Source: Lachnospiraceae bacterium
GTDB taxonomy: Bacteria; Bacillota; Clostridia; Lachnospirales; Lachnospiraceae
Length of the DNA: 41,812 nucleotides
Reading direction: 5' to 3'
Assembly: GCA_024682555.1 (NCBI GenBank)
Contig: JAIKZD010000156.1
Span: 1 to 41,812 of the forward strand
Shown: positions 8,045 to 17,001 of the stretch, in pieces
Position numbering within the stretch: the first letter of the stretch is position 1
How the letters are laid out: each line of letters opens with the position of its first letter
The notes under the pieces: generated by a model
What the model was told of the DNA's origin: nothing
Databases searched by the model: none
The model's input: the letters and a program-made list of their open reading frames with translations, nothing else
Position numbers and translations under genes: made by a program

Positions 8045-8882
8045 TGAATGCCGTATACTTATAGTCGGACTGGGGCTTATGGGCGGAAGCTATGCGGATG
8101 CACTTACGTCAAAAGGCTTTGAAGTCGGGGCCATAACAAGAAAACAGTCAACCATCGATCTTGCCCTTGAGAGGGGTCTGATCCGTCATGGCTCCACAGA
8201 GATTAAAAAGGAATATGTTGAGAAATTTGATATAATAGTATTTGCATTGTATCCTCATATTTTTACGGAGTGGATAGAAAAGTATCAGGATTATTTTAAA
8301 CCGGGCGCCCTGCTTACCGATGTCACAGGTGTTAAGGGAAGCATAGTATATAAGATCCAGGAGATGCTTAGGGGGGATGTGGAATTCATCGGTGCACATC
8401 CCATGGCAGGCCGTGAAATGAGCGGGATCGAATATGCGACGGGAGATATATTTAAAGGTGCAAATTATATAGTCACTCCCACGGAAAAGAATTCGGAGGA
8501 AGCGATAGAGACCTGTAAGGAGCTTGGGAAAGCCCTCGGATGCGGTAAGATCAGAACACTGACACCCGGGGCCCATGATGAGATGATAGGTTTTCTGTCA
8601 CAGCTTACACACTGCATAGCGGTTTCCCTGATGGTGTGCAAGGATTCAAGACATTTATCGGATTATACCGGGGATTCCTTCAGGGATCTTACAAGGATAG
8701 CAAGGATAAATGACGAAATGTGGAGCGAGCTTTTCCTGCTCAACAAGGAAGAACTGCTTCGGCAGATGGATCTTTTCCTTGACAAATTTAACGAGCTTAA
8801 GGGTTTTATTGAAAATGACGATGTTTCCGGGATGAGGGAAATGATGAGACTTTCCACCATCCGCAGGGGGTATTTCGACTGA
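8031..8882 (+). CDS. tyrA: Prephenate dehydrogenase
   Basis: Oxidises and decarboxylates prephenate to 4-hydroxyphenylpyruvate for tyrosine. About 283 residues. The N-terminal Rossmann fold has IVGLGLMGGSYADAL and an arginine after the second strand (ITRKQ), which suggests NADP or mixed cofactor use. The catalytic region shows TDVTGVKGSIV, GAHPMAGREMSGIE and LTHCIAVSL with the expected histidines. There is no C-terminal ACT domain. The ATG at 8031 follows GGAGG inside aroA. Confidence 0.94.
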   Translation: MKPLNECRILIVGLGLMGGSYADALTSKGFEVGAITRKQSTIDLALERGLIRHGSTEIKKEYVEKFDIIVFALYPHIFTEWIEKYQDYFKPGALLTDVTGVKGSIVYKIQEMLRGDVEFIGAHPMAGREMSGIEYATGDIFKGANYIVTPTEKNSEEAIETCKELGKALGCGKIRTLTPGAHDEMIGFLSQLTHCIAVSLMVCKDSRHLSDYTGDSFRDLTRIARINDEMWSELFLLNKEELLRQMDLFLDKFNELKGFIENDDVSGMREMMRLSTIRRGYFD

Positions 8883-8963
8883 GAAACATGATATATTTTT
8901 ACCGGAATTTCCGGGAATCCCGGTTCAGGATCACAGTAAGAGACATAAACAGGAGAAAACAAA

Positions 8964-9986
8964 ATGGAGTTTAAAAGAAGACTTCCGGCGACTACAGAGG
9001 TTAAGGCAATGTACCCTTTATCGGAGGATCTTGCGGAAAAAAAGGCCTTTAACGATGAAGAGATCAAAAGGATATTCATGGGGGCGGATGACAGGCTGCT
9101 GCTTGTTATAGGACCCTGCTCGGCTGACAGGGAGGATTCTGTGCTTGAATATCTTTCCAGACTTAAAAATCTCAGCGAGAGGGTCAAGGAAAAGATCCTC
9201 ATCGTTCCGAGGATATATACCAATAAACCCAGAACAACGGGTGAGGGATATAAGGGAATGCTCCATCAGCCTGATCCCAACCAGAGGCCTGATATGCTCA
9301 GGGGTATAATAGCCATCAGAAAACTCCATATAAGGGCGATAGAGAAGACCGGTTTTTCCTGTGCGGATGAGATGCTCTACCCCGAAAACCATAATTATCT
9401 GGATGATGTCCTTTCCTATGTTGCGGTGGGCGCAAGATCGGTTGAGGATCAGCAGCACAGACTTACCGCCAGCGGTCTTAACATTCCTGTGGGAATGAAG
9501 AATCCTACCAGTGGGGATATAAATGTAATGATGAATTCGATCTTTGCGGCACAGCATCCCCACACCTTTGTGTATACCGGCTGGGAGGTCCACACACACG
9601 GAAATTCCCTTGCTCATGCGATATTAAGGGGATCCGTGGATAAATACGGGAAGAATATACCCAATTACCACTATGAGGATCTTATGCTTTTAAAGGAGGC
9701 CTATGAAAAAGGCGGATTCTCGAATCCCGCGGTCATAGTGGATACAAATCACAATAACTCCGGAAAGCAGTTTGACGAACAGCCGAGGATAGCCAAGGAA
9801 GTTCTTCACAGCGCCAGACATTCGGAGGACATCAACAAGCTGGTAAAGGGCCTGATGATAGAATCCTATCTTGTAGACGGCTGCCAGAAACCGGACGGGG
9901 GAGAATACGGGAAATCCATTACCGATCCATGCCTTGGCTGGGAGAAGACGGAACGTCTTGTGCTGGAGCTTGCGGAGCTTCGGTAG
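8964..9986 (+). CDS. aroF: 3-deoxy-7-phosphoheptulonate synthase (DAHP synthase, AroG type)
   Basis: Condenses PEP with erythrose 4-phosphate, the entry step of the shikimate pathway. The 340 residues match the type I-alpha (E. coli AroF/G/H-like) class rather than the short Bacillus AroA(G) class: VIGPCSADREDSVLEY, PRIYTNKPRTTGEGYKG, ARSVEDQQHR, GMKNPTSGD and the metal site DTNHNNSGK are all present. Such enzymes are commonly feedback-inhibited by one aromatic amino acid; which one cannot be told. It is separated from tyrA by 81 bases that hold a short CCGG-containing inverted repeat. Confidence 0.95.
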   Translation: MEFKRRLPATTEVKAMYPLSEDLAEKKAFNDEEIKRIFMGADDRLLLVIGPCSADREDSVLEYLSRLKNLSERVKEKILIVPRIYTNKPRTTGEGYKGMLHQPDPNQRPDMLRGIIAIRKLHIRAIEKTGFSCADEMLYPENHNYLDDVLSYVAVGARSVEDQQHRLTASGLNIPVGMKNPTSGDINVMMNSIFAAQHPHTFVYTGWEVHTHGNSLAHAILRGSVDKYGKNIPNYHYEDLMLLKEAYEKGGFSNPAVIVDTNHNNSGKQFDEQPRIAKEVLHSARHSEDINKLVKGLMIESYLVDGCQKPDGGEYGKSITDPCLGWEKTERLVLELAELR

Positions 9987-10076
9987 GACGGAAATGCGGA
10001 TCCCGCGGAATAGATAAGGAATAACATGACCTGCTGTCCGGATGTGCACGGGGCAGGTAACAGATAAAGGATAAGC

Positions 10077-10676
10077 ATGCTCTTAAAGAGAAAAAAGGAC
10101 AGTGCCGGTCTGACCTTCAGACGGAGGGACCGGAAAAAGATTAAGATGAGCACCGTATATGAGATCACCTTCTGGATCGTCGGTATCGTGGCTGCGGCTT
10201 TTGTCGGGGTCACCCTTGTCTATCTGTTCGGACTGAGGACATCCATGGTGGGAAGTTCGATGGAGCCTGTCTTAAGCAACGGACAGGGAGTGCTTCTTGA
10301 CAGATTATCCTATCAGTTCAGGTCACCGCAAAGGGGTGACGTCGTCGCATTTTATCCTAACGGAAACGAAAAATCCCATTTATATATCAAACGCGTTATC
10401 GGTCTTCCGGGTGAGACCATAGTGATAAAGGATTATTATGTATATATAAATGACACCAGGTATTTCATGGACAAATCCGATTACACCTATGAGGGCGGTG
10501 TTGCGGCTAATCCGGTCATCCTTTCGGAAAACGAATATTTTGTACTGGGTGATAACCGGGACAATTCCGAGGACTCGAGGAGTGCGAATATCGGTAATAT
10601 ATCAAAAGACATGATAGTCGGAAGGGCATGGCTGGGTCTTAAGACCTCAAGGGCTAAGACCGGCCTGATAAAGTAG
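10077..10676 (+). CDS. lepB: Signal peptidase I (first copy)
   Basis: A membrane serine protease that removes signal peptides from exported proteins. It has 199 residues: a basic N-terminal cytoplasmic segment (about 1-25), one membrane helix (about 28-52), then the catalytic domain. The nucleophile is Ser61 in SSMEP and the general base is Lys105 in IKRVIGLPGE. The later GDNRDNSEDSR box is intact. It ends six bases before rbgA; a second signal peptidase lies on the far side of rbgA. Confidence 0.94.
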   Translation: MLLKRKKDSAGLTFRRRDRKKIKMSTVYEITFWIVGIVAAAFVGVTLVYLFGLRTSMVGSSMEPVLSNGQGVLLDRLSYQFRSPQRGDVVAFYPNGNEKSHLYIKRVIGLPGETIVIKDYYVYINDTRYFMDKSDYTYEGGVAANPVILSENEYFVLGDNRDNSEDSRSANIGNISKDMIVGRAWLGLKTSRAKTGLIK

Positions 10677-10682
10677 GAAAAC

Positions 10683-11537
10683 ATGAATTATCAATGGTAT
10701 CCCGGACATATGACCAAGGCTGTTCGTATGATGCGGGAAGAGATCAGGCTTGTGGATATCGTTATAGAGCTTCTGGATGCAAGGATACCCCTGAGTAGCA
10801 TCAATCCTGATATAGATACTCTTGCCTCAGGCAAGGGAAGACTGGTGGTGCTCAACAAATATGACCTGGCGGACGAGAGGCTCAGCGCGGATTTTGAACG
10901 GTACTTCGAAAAGAAGGGGTATGTGGTAGTAAAGACTGACTCGAGGGACTCTCAAAGCGTTAAGAAGATAAGCGAAGCCGTAATGGCCGCAGGTAATGAG
11001 AAATTTGAAAGGGACAGAAAAAAGGGGATATTAAACCGGCCTGTCCGGGCAATGGTCTGCGGGATACCCAATGTCGGAAAATCCACCCTTATTAATTCCC
11101 TTGCAAAAAAAGCCAGTGCAAAGACGGGCAACAAACCCGGAGTTACCAGGGGAAAACAGTGGATAAAGCTTAATAAACAGGTGGAGCTTCTTGATACGCC
11201 CGGGATACTCTGGCCGAAGTTTGAAGACCGGGAAACCGGGATTAAACTTGCTTTGATAGGAACCATAAATGATGATATCATAGATCATGAAGAGCTTGCC
11301 GTAAAGCTCATAGATATATGCAGGGCCTTAAATGAGGATATTCTGAAGGACAGATACGGCGAGGGTGTCCTTGCATCACAGGATCCCGTGGAAATACTGA
11401 CTGCGGTTGCAAAGAGCAGGGGAGCTCTTTTAAAGGGCGGTGAGTATGATCTGAACAGGGCCGCCAGGCTCTTGCTTGATGACTTCAGATCCGGAAGGCT
11501 CGGAAGGATCACTCTTGACAGGCCGCCTGTCAATTAA
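10683..11537 (+). CDS. rbgA: Ribosome biogenesis GTPase YlqF/RbgA
   Basis: A circularly permuted GTPase needed for late assembly of the 50S subunit. In its 284 residues the G4 motif (NKYDLAD) comes before G1 (GIPNVGKSTLINSL) and G3 (DTPGILWPKF), the expected permuted order. The N-terminus YQWYPGHMTKA and the C-terminal helical domain fit the family. In Bacillus this gene follows rplS directly; here the aromatic block and a signal peptidase gene stand in between. Confidence 0.96.
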   Translation: MNYQWYPGHMTKAVRMMREEIRLVDIVIELLDARIPLSSINPDIDTLASGKGRLVVLNKYDLADERLSADFERYFEKKGYVVVKTDSRDSQSVKKISEAVMAAGNEKFERDRKKGILNRPVRAMVCGIPNVGKSTLINSLAKKASAKTGNKPGVTRGKQWIKLNKQVELLDTPGILWPKFEDRETGIKLALIGTINDDIIDHEELAVKLIDICRALNEDILKDRYGEGVLASQDPVEILTAVAKSRGALLKGGEYDLNRAARLLLDDFRSGRLGRITLDRPPVN

Positions 11538-11564
11538 GGAAAACGGCGGGAATTGCGGGGACAG

Positions 11565-12101
11565 ATGAAAAAGGGGAAGAAAAACACATCTCTGAAGAAA
11601 ATAACCGATCTGAGCATCTTTATTCTGATAGTACTGGCGACTGCCTATCTGTTAGTCACTTTTGTCACGCAGAGAACAAGGGTCGACGGTATTTCAATGG
11701 AACCCACGCTTTATGACGGCGATAATATCATGATGGATAAGCTGTCGTATCATTTCAGGTCTCCTAAGAGAAAGGAGATCATCTGCTTTGTTCCATACGG
11801 TTCAAAAGAAATATTGATAAAGAGGGTGATCGGTCTGCCCGGTGAGACCGTGAGGATTGAAAACGGAGATATTTATATCGACGGTGAGATCTTTAACGAT
11901 CATATAGGAGGCATGAACTATGCCGGAAGGGCGGCACAGGATATAGTGCTTGGAAGGGATGAATTTTTTGTTCTCGGAGACAACAGGACCGACAGCGTGG
12001 ATTCAAGATATGATGAGATAGGAAATGTGGATGGAAAGCGGATCCTTGGAAGGGCATTTTTGCTTTTTTATCCCTTTAACAGAGTGAGGGTGGTGAAGTA
12101 G
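11565..12101 (+). CDS. lepB: Signal peptidase I (second copy)
   Basis: A 178-residue membrane serine protease paralogous to the copy at 10077. A lysine-rich start is followed by one membrane helix (about residues 13-35), then Ser44 in GISMEP and Lys86 in IKRVIGLPGE as the catalytic dyad, and the box GDNRTDSVDSR. The ATG at 11565 with GGGG upstream is preferred over an in-frame TTG at 11553. The stop is immediately followed by the rnhB ATG. Confidence 0.93.
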   Translation: MKKGKKNTSLKKITDLSIFILIVLATAYLLVTFVTQRTRVDGISMEPTLYDGDNIMMDKLSYHFRSPKRKEIICFVPYGSKEILIKRVIGLPGETVRIENGDIYIDGEIFNDHIGGMNYAGRAAQDIVLGRDEFFVLGDNRTDSVDSRYDEIGNVDGKRILGRAFLLFYPFNRVRVVK

Positions 12102-12857
12102 ATGAAGAGCATTACGGAGATAAAAAACGAATATAAAGCCTGTGAGATCTCAGGCCTTTCCGGGTTTATCGCATCTTATGAAAATGATGACCGGACCGGG
12201 GCAGAAGCCCTTGTCAGGCAGGCGAAAAAAAAGCTTTCGGACTATGAAGCCGAACTTGTCAGAACGGAAGAAATGAAAAAGTATGAAAAGCAGTATTCGC
12301 AGTATGATCTGATCTGCGGCATAGATGAGGTGGGAAGAGGGCCCCTGGCCGGACCGGTAGTGGCCTGTGCCGTCATTTTGAAAAAAGACTGTAACATACT
12401 TTATATCAATGATTCCAAAAAAATCTCAGCCCGGAAAAGAGAAGAGCTTTATGAAAAGATCATGGCGGAAGCTCTCGCGGTTGGGATCGGACAGGTGGAG
12501 AATACGCGGATCGATGAGATCAATATTTTACAGGCCACTTATGAGGCAATGAGGCAGGCTATTCAGAATCTTAAGATAAAACCCGATATATTATTAAATG
12601 ATGCGGTTACCATACCCGGAGTAGATATTAAGCAGGTGCCCATCATAAAGGGGGATGCGAAGAGCATATCCATAGCGGCGGCCAGTATAGTTGCAAAGGT
12701 AACGAGGGACAGGCTGATGGAAGAGTATGACAGTGTATATCCCGGATATAATTTTGCTTCAAACAAGGGATACGGGTCCAAAGAGCATATGCAGGCCGTA
12801 AAGAGACTGGGAATAACCCCGATACACAGAAAGACCTTTATTCCCGACGGCCTTTGA
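12102..12857 (+). CDS. rnhB: Ribonuclease HII
   Basis: Cleaves RNA in RNA-DNA hybrids, including single ribonucleotides in DNA. It has 251 residues. The catalytic motif is CGIDEVGRGPLAGPV, with further acidic sites at NDSKK and in the DAVTIPG region, and AAASIVAKVTRD. The extra ~70-residue helical N-terminus (ITEIKNEYK onward) is typical of Firmicute RNase HII. It starts one base after the signal peptidase stop. Confidence 0.95.
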   Translation: MKSITEIKNEYKACEISGLSGFIASYENDDRTGAEALVRQAKKKLSDYEAELVRTEEMKKYEKQYSQYDLICGIDEVGRGPLAGPVVACAVILKKDCNILYINDSKKISARKREELYEKIMAEALAVGIGQVENTRIDEINILQATYEAMRQAIQNLKIKPDILLNDAVTIPGVDIKQVPIIKGDAKSISIAAASIVAKVTRDRLMEEYDSVYPGYNFASNKGYGSKEHMQAVKRLGITPIHRKTFIPDGL

Positions 12858-12874
12858 TCCGAAAGGGTGACAGA

Positions 12875-14797
12875 ATGAGTTTGTTTGATAACATACCCGA
12901 TATAGGCAGCATAATCCATACCGGCTTCGGCAGAAGGAATACTTCCGGAGTCGATCAGGAAACTTTAACAGGGAGAGCGGCAAGAAATGACGGCTCTTCA
13001 TCTTCATCCGCGGCATCGTCCTTAAAGGGCGGTGATATCATAAGCGGTGAAGTGGTGGATGTGGACGGAAAAAATGTAAAGCTTAAGCTTTCCGGTGACA
13101 GATATATCGACGCCAGGCTCGACGGAGGCGTTGATGTCGGCAAGGGCCAGAGCATGTCTTTCGAGGTAAAGAGCGAAGGCGGACAGACTGCACTGAGGCC
13201 TCTTTATGCAAATCTTCTCTCAAGAACTCCCCAGGCTTATCAGGCCCTTGACAATGCGGGGATCCCCGCAACGGAATCCAATCTTTCGATGGTCGGTGAG
13301 ATGATGAAAGAGGGGATGAGCGTCGGAAAGGAAGCTTTGTATGCGATGCTTAAGGATGTATCCGCATATCCGGCTGCTTCGCCCGAGACCATAGTACAGC
13401 TTAATAAATTAAATCTTCCGGTCAATGAGACCAATATCTCACAGCTTGAAAATTACAGGAATCTTGAATATCAGATAGTCGATGATGCAAAAGAACTGTC
13501 CGATGGAATTTCCGAAATGCTTCGGAGCGATATTTCGGAGAAGGTGACCGCCGATATCCTTTCCCTTGTTTCATCCGATGACAGCGATTTTTCAAAAGCT
13601 CTGAGTGATGCCCTTTCATCCTTTAATGAAGCTGGAAATGCCGAAGGTGCGCAGTCTACAGTGAATGCCGGTGCGCCTATGGCAGAGCTGTCTCAGGCCG
13701 ACCCGAAGGAAGCGGGGGATGTATCCCCGGAGGGAGCAAACGCAGGGGAAAACTTTCTTGAACAGTTAAAGAGCCTTATGAACGGTAAACAGGACGGTTC
13801 CGTGAATGCGGATCTTTCGGAAGCCGCAATTTCGGGCAGGACCCCGGCGGAAGCAGAGCTTTTGCAGAATGCGGGTGACGGACAGGGGACGGTTTCCGGA
13901 CCGGAAAATCTCTCTTCGGATATAAGTGTCCCGGATAACGGACAGATCACCTATCCCGACACCTATGAAGGTGCCCTTAAGGAAATGGCGGATAAACTGA
14001 AGGACCTCGGTTTTGATGATAATATCGTAAGAGATCTTTCGGCTGATAAACTGCCTGCAAAGGATGTGATGCATCTTGCGGGGGAGATAGCAAAGGAGAT
14101 CGCAGCCGGAAATCATAAGCTTAACCCGCTTAAGGGAGCTCTGGGAAAGCTTTTATCATCCGATGAATTCAGATCGTCTTTCAAAGATGCTCTAATGGGA
14201 AAATTCACCATAAACCCGAAGGATGTATCGGGAGACGGAAACGTGAATGAACTTTATAAACGTCTGTTAAACCAGTCCGAAAAGATCATGTCCATACTGA
14301 GTAACAGCGGGAGGAATGATGCCGCATTACTTAACAATGCACAGAATATCCGCGACAATGTTAATTTTATGAACGATCTCAATCAGATGGTACAGTATGT
14401 ACAGCTTCCGCTTAAGATGGCGCAGGAAAATGCTCACGGTGAGCTGTATGTATATACAAAAAAGAAGAATCTGATGAATAAGGACGGAAATGTGAGCGCT
14501 CTTCTCCATCTTGATATGGAAAACCTCGGGCCCATGGATGTTTATGTTGCGATGCAGAATAACAGGGTCAATACGCATTTTTACATGCAGGATGACGATA
14601 CCCTTGATTTTGTGATGCAGAATATCGAACGGCTGGATGAGAGACTTAAGGCGAAGGGTTATGATATGCACACTTCCGTTACCACAAAGGATATAAGGGA
14701 AGACAGGGGGATCGTTGACAGATTCCTTGAAAATGTCTCGGAGGACGGTTCCGTCAGCCGTATCGTGTCGGAGTTTGCATTTGATGTGAGGGCATGA
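12875..14797 (+). CDS. FliK-like (YlqG-type) protein with hook-length-control C-terminal domain
   Basis: About 640 residues from the ATG at 12875 (GAAAGGG upstream); an in-frame TTG at 12854 is less likely. Residues ~50-110 form a small beta-rich region (ISGEVVDVDGKNVKLKL). A long low-complexity acidic middle follows. The last ~120 residues resemble the Flg_hook domain of FliK: LHLDMENLGPMDVYV and LDERLKAKGYDMH. The position after rnhB and before an FlhB C-terminal-domain gene matches ylqG-ylqH of Bacillus, so this is probably the YlqG counterpart. No flagellar genes are seen nearby and its role is unknown. Confidence 0.75.
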   Translation: MSLFDNIPDIGSIIHTGFGRRNTSGVDQETLTGRAARNDGSSSSSAASSLKGGDIISGEVVDVDGKNVKLKLSGDRYIDARLDGGVDVGKGQSMSFEVKSEGGQTALRPLYANLLSRTPQAYQALDNAGIPATESNLSMVGEMMKEGMSVGKEALYAMLKDVSAYPAASPETIVQLNKLNLPVNETNISQLENYRNLEYQIVDDAKELSDGISEMLRSDISEKVTADILSLVSSDDSDFSKALSDALSSFNEAGNAEGAQSTVNAGAPMAELSQADPKEAGDVSPEGANAGENFLEQLKSLMNGKQDGSVNADLSEAAISGRTPAEAELLQNAGDGQGTVSGPENLSSDISVPDNGQITYPDTYEGALKEMADKLKDLGFDDNIVRDLSADKLPAKDVMHLAGEIAKEIAAGNHKLNPLKGALGKLLSSDEFRSSFKDALMGKFTINPKDVSGDGNVNELYKRLLNQSEKIMSILSNSGRNDAALLNNAQNIRDNVNFMNDLNQMVQYVQLPLKMAQENAHGELYVYTKKKNLMNKDGNVSALLHLDMENLGPMDVYVAMQNNRVNTHFYMQDDDTLDFVMQNIERLDERLKAKGYDMHTSVTTKDIREDRGIVDRFLENVSEDGSVSRIVSEFAFDVRA

Positions 14798-14800
14798 ACC

Positions 14801-15106
14801 ATGGCAGAAAACGATAAGGATAAAAAAAAGATAAAAACCGCGGTCGCCCTGGAGTATGATCCCAATGATACGGCTCCTAAGATAGTTGCAACGGGTAAGG
14901 GCGCCCTGGCGGAAAAGATCATCGAGAAGGCTAAGGAAGCGGATGTTCCGCTCCATGAGGATTCAAAGCTTGCGAATACGCTTTCAAAGCTTGAGATAGG
15001 GGATTACATTCCGCCGGAGCTTTATGAAGTGGTTGCTGAGATCCTTGTTTTTGTTGACGAAATGGAAAAGATAAGAGGTAAGCTTGATAAGAACAGACTC
15101 AAATAA
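14801..15106 (+). CDS. FlhB C-terminal-domain-like protein (YlqH type)
   Basis: A 101-residue protein matching the cytoplasmic C-terminal domain of FlhB/YscU: VALEYDPNDTAPKIVATGKG, AEKIIEKAKEADVPLHED, LANTLSKLEIGDYIPPELY and VAEILVFV. The self-cleavage motif NPTH that precedes VAL in FlhB is missing; the residues there are KTAVAL. No membrane segment is present. It follows the FliK-like gene by three bases, so the two FlhB- and FliK-derived pieces probably interact as the full flagellar proteins do. Function unknown. Confidence 0.85.
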   Translation: MAENDKDKKKIKTAVALEYDPNDTAPKIVATGKGALAEKIIEKAKEADVPLHEDSKLANTLSKLEIGDYIPPELYEVVAEILVFVDEMEKIRGKLDKNRLK

Positions 15107-15458
15107 GCGGAAAACAGGCGGAAGATACGAGGAAATGGCCTGCGGATATCTTGCATCGGAAGGTCTTTTGATACTTGAGAGAAATTTCAGATGCAGGTCC
15201 GGGGAGATAGATATCATAGCAAAGGATAAGGAGACCTATGTTTTTGTTGAGGTGAAATACAGAAGGAGCAGCAGTATGGGTTTCCCCTCCGAGGCCGTGG
15301 ACAGAAAAAAACAGGCAACCATTTCAAAGGTTGCCGATTTTTATCGCGTCAGATATAAGCTTTCATCAGATACTTCATACCGGTTCGATGTCATATCCAT
15401 AATGGGCAGTGAGATAAAGTGGTACAAAAATGCCTTCGATTACTGCGGTTTCTGCTGA
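15084..15458 (+). CDS. yraN: YraN family (UPF0102) endonuclease-like protein
   Basis: A 124-residue protein with the restriction-endonuclease-like fold of the UPF0102/YraN family. The core GEIDIIAKDKETYVFVEVKYRR carries the D-(E)xK acidic and lysine residues. The N-terminal ERNFRCRSGE is also typical. The start is a TTG at 15084 with AGAGG five bases upstream, overlapping the previous gene by 23 bases; no ATG gives the conserved N-terminus. The cellular substrate of this family is not firmly established. Confidence 0.9.
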   Translation: MIRTDSNKRKTGGRYEEMACGYLASEGLLILERNFRCRSGEIDIIAKDKETYVFVEVKYRRSSSMGFPSEAVDRKKQATISKVADFYRVRYKLSSDTSYRFDVISIMGSEIKWYKNAFDYCGFC

Positions 15459-15461
15459 TCA

Positions 15462-16697
15462 TCACTCATCATCGACTCTGCGGTTGTACTTGTCAAGGAT
15501 CGACCTGATCTTATTGGTAGGTGTATGAACCTTGGAGAGCGCCATGTCATGATTTGAAAAATCAATTATGGAAGCCAGGAATTTGCTCATGTCCGCCTCG
15601 ATGTAATAGGGCCTTCTCGAAAGCTCTATGGGATGATAAGTGAGATTGGTCGTTATAATTTTATCAAAATAACAGTTCTCATAGGCTTTGTCAAAAGCAT
15701 CGAGACCTTCCGTAAAGAGTCCGAAAGTACAGCAGATGAAAACTCTCTTGGCATTCATTTCCTTGAGCTGCTTGGCGGTATCGATCATGCTTCCGCCGGA
15801 AGATATCATATCGTCGATGATTATTATATCCTTGCCGTCTATTTCATCCCCCAGGAATTCATGGGCAACTATCGGATTTTTACCGTTTACGATCTTTGAA
15901 TAGTCACGCCTCTTATAGAACGTACCTGTATTGACTCCCAGAACGCCCGCAAAATAAACTGCCCTGTTAAGGGCACCCTCATCGGGGGAGATGACAATAA
16001 GGTGGTCCTTGTCGATGATAAGGTCCTTTTCGTAATGGATCAGGGACTTGATAAACTGGTAGGGCGGCATGAAGTTATCAAAACCGTTAAGGGGCGTTGA
16101 ATTCTGAACCTTGGGGTCGTGTGCATCAAAGGTTATGACATTGCTGACACCCATGTTCATCAGCTCTTCAAGTGCCAGAGCGCAGTCCAGGGACTCTCTG
16201 TAATGTCTTTTATGCTGCCTGCTCTCATACAGAAAAGGCATGACCACCGTGACCCTGTGAGCCTTTCCCGCTATTGCGGCGATGATCCTCTTTACATCCT
16301 GATATATGTCATCCGGCGACATGTGATTCTCAAAGCCGTTTATCTTATATGTCAGAGAATGGTTAGTGATATCTGCCAGGATGAAGAGATCTTTTCCCCT
16401 TATGGACTCGTTAAGGATGCTTTTTCCCTCGCCGGAACTGAATCTCGGACAGTCGAAGTCCAGCAGAAAGGTATTGGGCTCATATTCAAGAAAGGCAGGT
16501 GAGTCTCTGTGAGATGTATTGGTCATCCTCCGGTATTCTTTCAGATGATAATTGACCAGATTGCCAAGGTCCTTGCAGCTCTCATGACAGACGATCTTTA
16601 AGGGTGCAACCGGGATCTTTGATTCAAGAAGCTCATATGTTTTCGGTTCAATTGAAGCAGTCATTCGTAAGGCTCCGATCTGTGTATTCTTATTCAT
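15462..16697 (-). CDS. prs: Ribose-phosphate pyrophosphokinase (PRPP synthase)
   Basis: Makes PRPP from ribose 5-phosphate and ATP for nucleotide, histidine and tryptophan synthesis. About 411 residues from the ATG at 16697 (AAAGG five bases upstream), longer than the usual ~315 because of a ~75-residue N-terminal extension typical of some Clostridia. Recognised by VVMPFLYESRQHKRHYRE, the ISPDEGALNRA segment and the PRPP-binding loop IIIIDDMISSGGSM. It converges with yraN (stop codons a few bases apart) and is divergent from gltX across a repeat-bearing intergenic region. Confidence 0.9.
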   Translation of the reverse strand: MNKNTQIGALRMTASIEPKTYELLESKIPVAPLKIVCHESCKDLGNLVNYHLKEYRRMTNTSHRDSPAFLEYEPNTFLLDFDCPRFSSGEGKSILNESIRGKDLFILADITNHSLTYKINGFENHMSPDDIYQDVKRIIAAIAGKAHRVTVVMPFLYESRQHKRHYRESLDCALALEELMNMGVSNVITFDAHDPKVQNSTPLNGFDNFMPPYQFIKSLIHYEKDLIIDKDHLIVISPDEGALNRAVYFAGVLGVNTGTFYKRRDYSKIVNGKNPIVAHEFLGDEIDGKDIIIIDDMISSGGSMIDTAKQLKEMNAKRVFICCTFGLFTEGLDAFDKAYENCYFDKIITTNLTYHPIELSRRPYYIEADMSKFLASIIDFSNHDMALSKVHTPTNKIRSILDKYNRRVDDE

Positions 16698-16760
16698 AAG
16701 ACCTTTCACCTGTCAATAATACTCTAAGGAACAGACCGCGTCAAGAAACCCCGAACCCGG

Positions 16761-16860
16761 TTGAGACTTGGGGACGGTTCCTTTGTATCACAAATTGTAC
16801 CGTTGAACGTTTGAGACTTGGGGACGGTTCCTTTGTCTCACAAATTATACCGCTGAACGT
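16761..16860 (+). repeat. Two-copy 50-bp tandem repeat carrying a REP-like motif
   Basis: Bases 16761-16810 and 16811-16860 are near-identical 50-bp copies that differ at three positions. Each contains TTGGGGACGGTTCC. In the second copy TGAGAC (16812-16817) can pair with GTCTCA (16835-16840). The copies lie in the intergenic region between the divergent prs and gltX genes. Confidence 0.9.
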
Positions 16861-16868
16861 TTGTTGAT

Positions 16869-16898
16869 TTGAACGGGTGTTTATGATAGATTTATAAC
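16869..16898 (+). promoter_or_regulatory. Putative promoter of gltX
   Basis: TTGAAC at 16869-16874 and TATAAC at 16893-16898 with an 18-base spacer (or TTATAA with 17) form a plausible sigma-A promoter about 100 bases before the gltX start, directly after the 50-bp tandem repeat. I see no T-box leader here. Confidence 0.5.
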
Positions 16899-17001
16899 AA
16901 TGCAAAACAAAGGGCAGAGTTTCATCAGGCGATCCGACCGGCCTGAAACGGCTGAAAAACAAAAAAGGCGTAATAATATTAACAAAAAGGAACGGAAGAT
17001 C

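Noticed and set aside
16900-17001. N-terminal extension of gltX from the ATG at 16900
   Set aside because: The extra 34 residues are unrelated to GltX, and the ATG at 17002 gives the conserved N-terminus with an A/G-rich ribosome binding region upstream.
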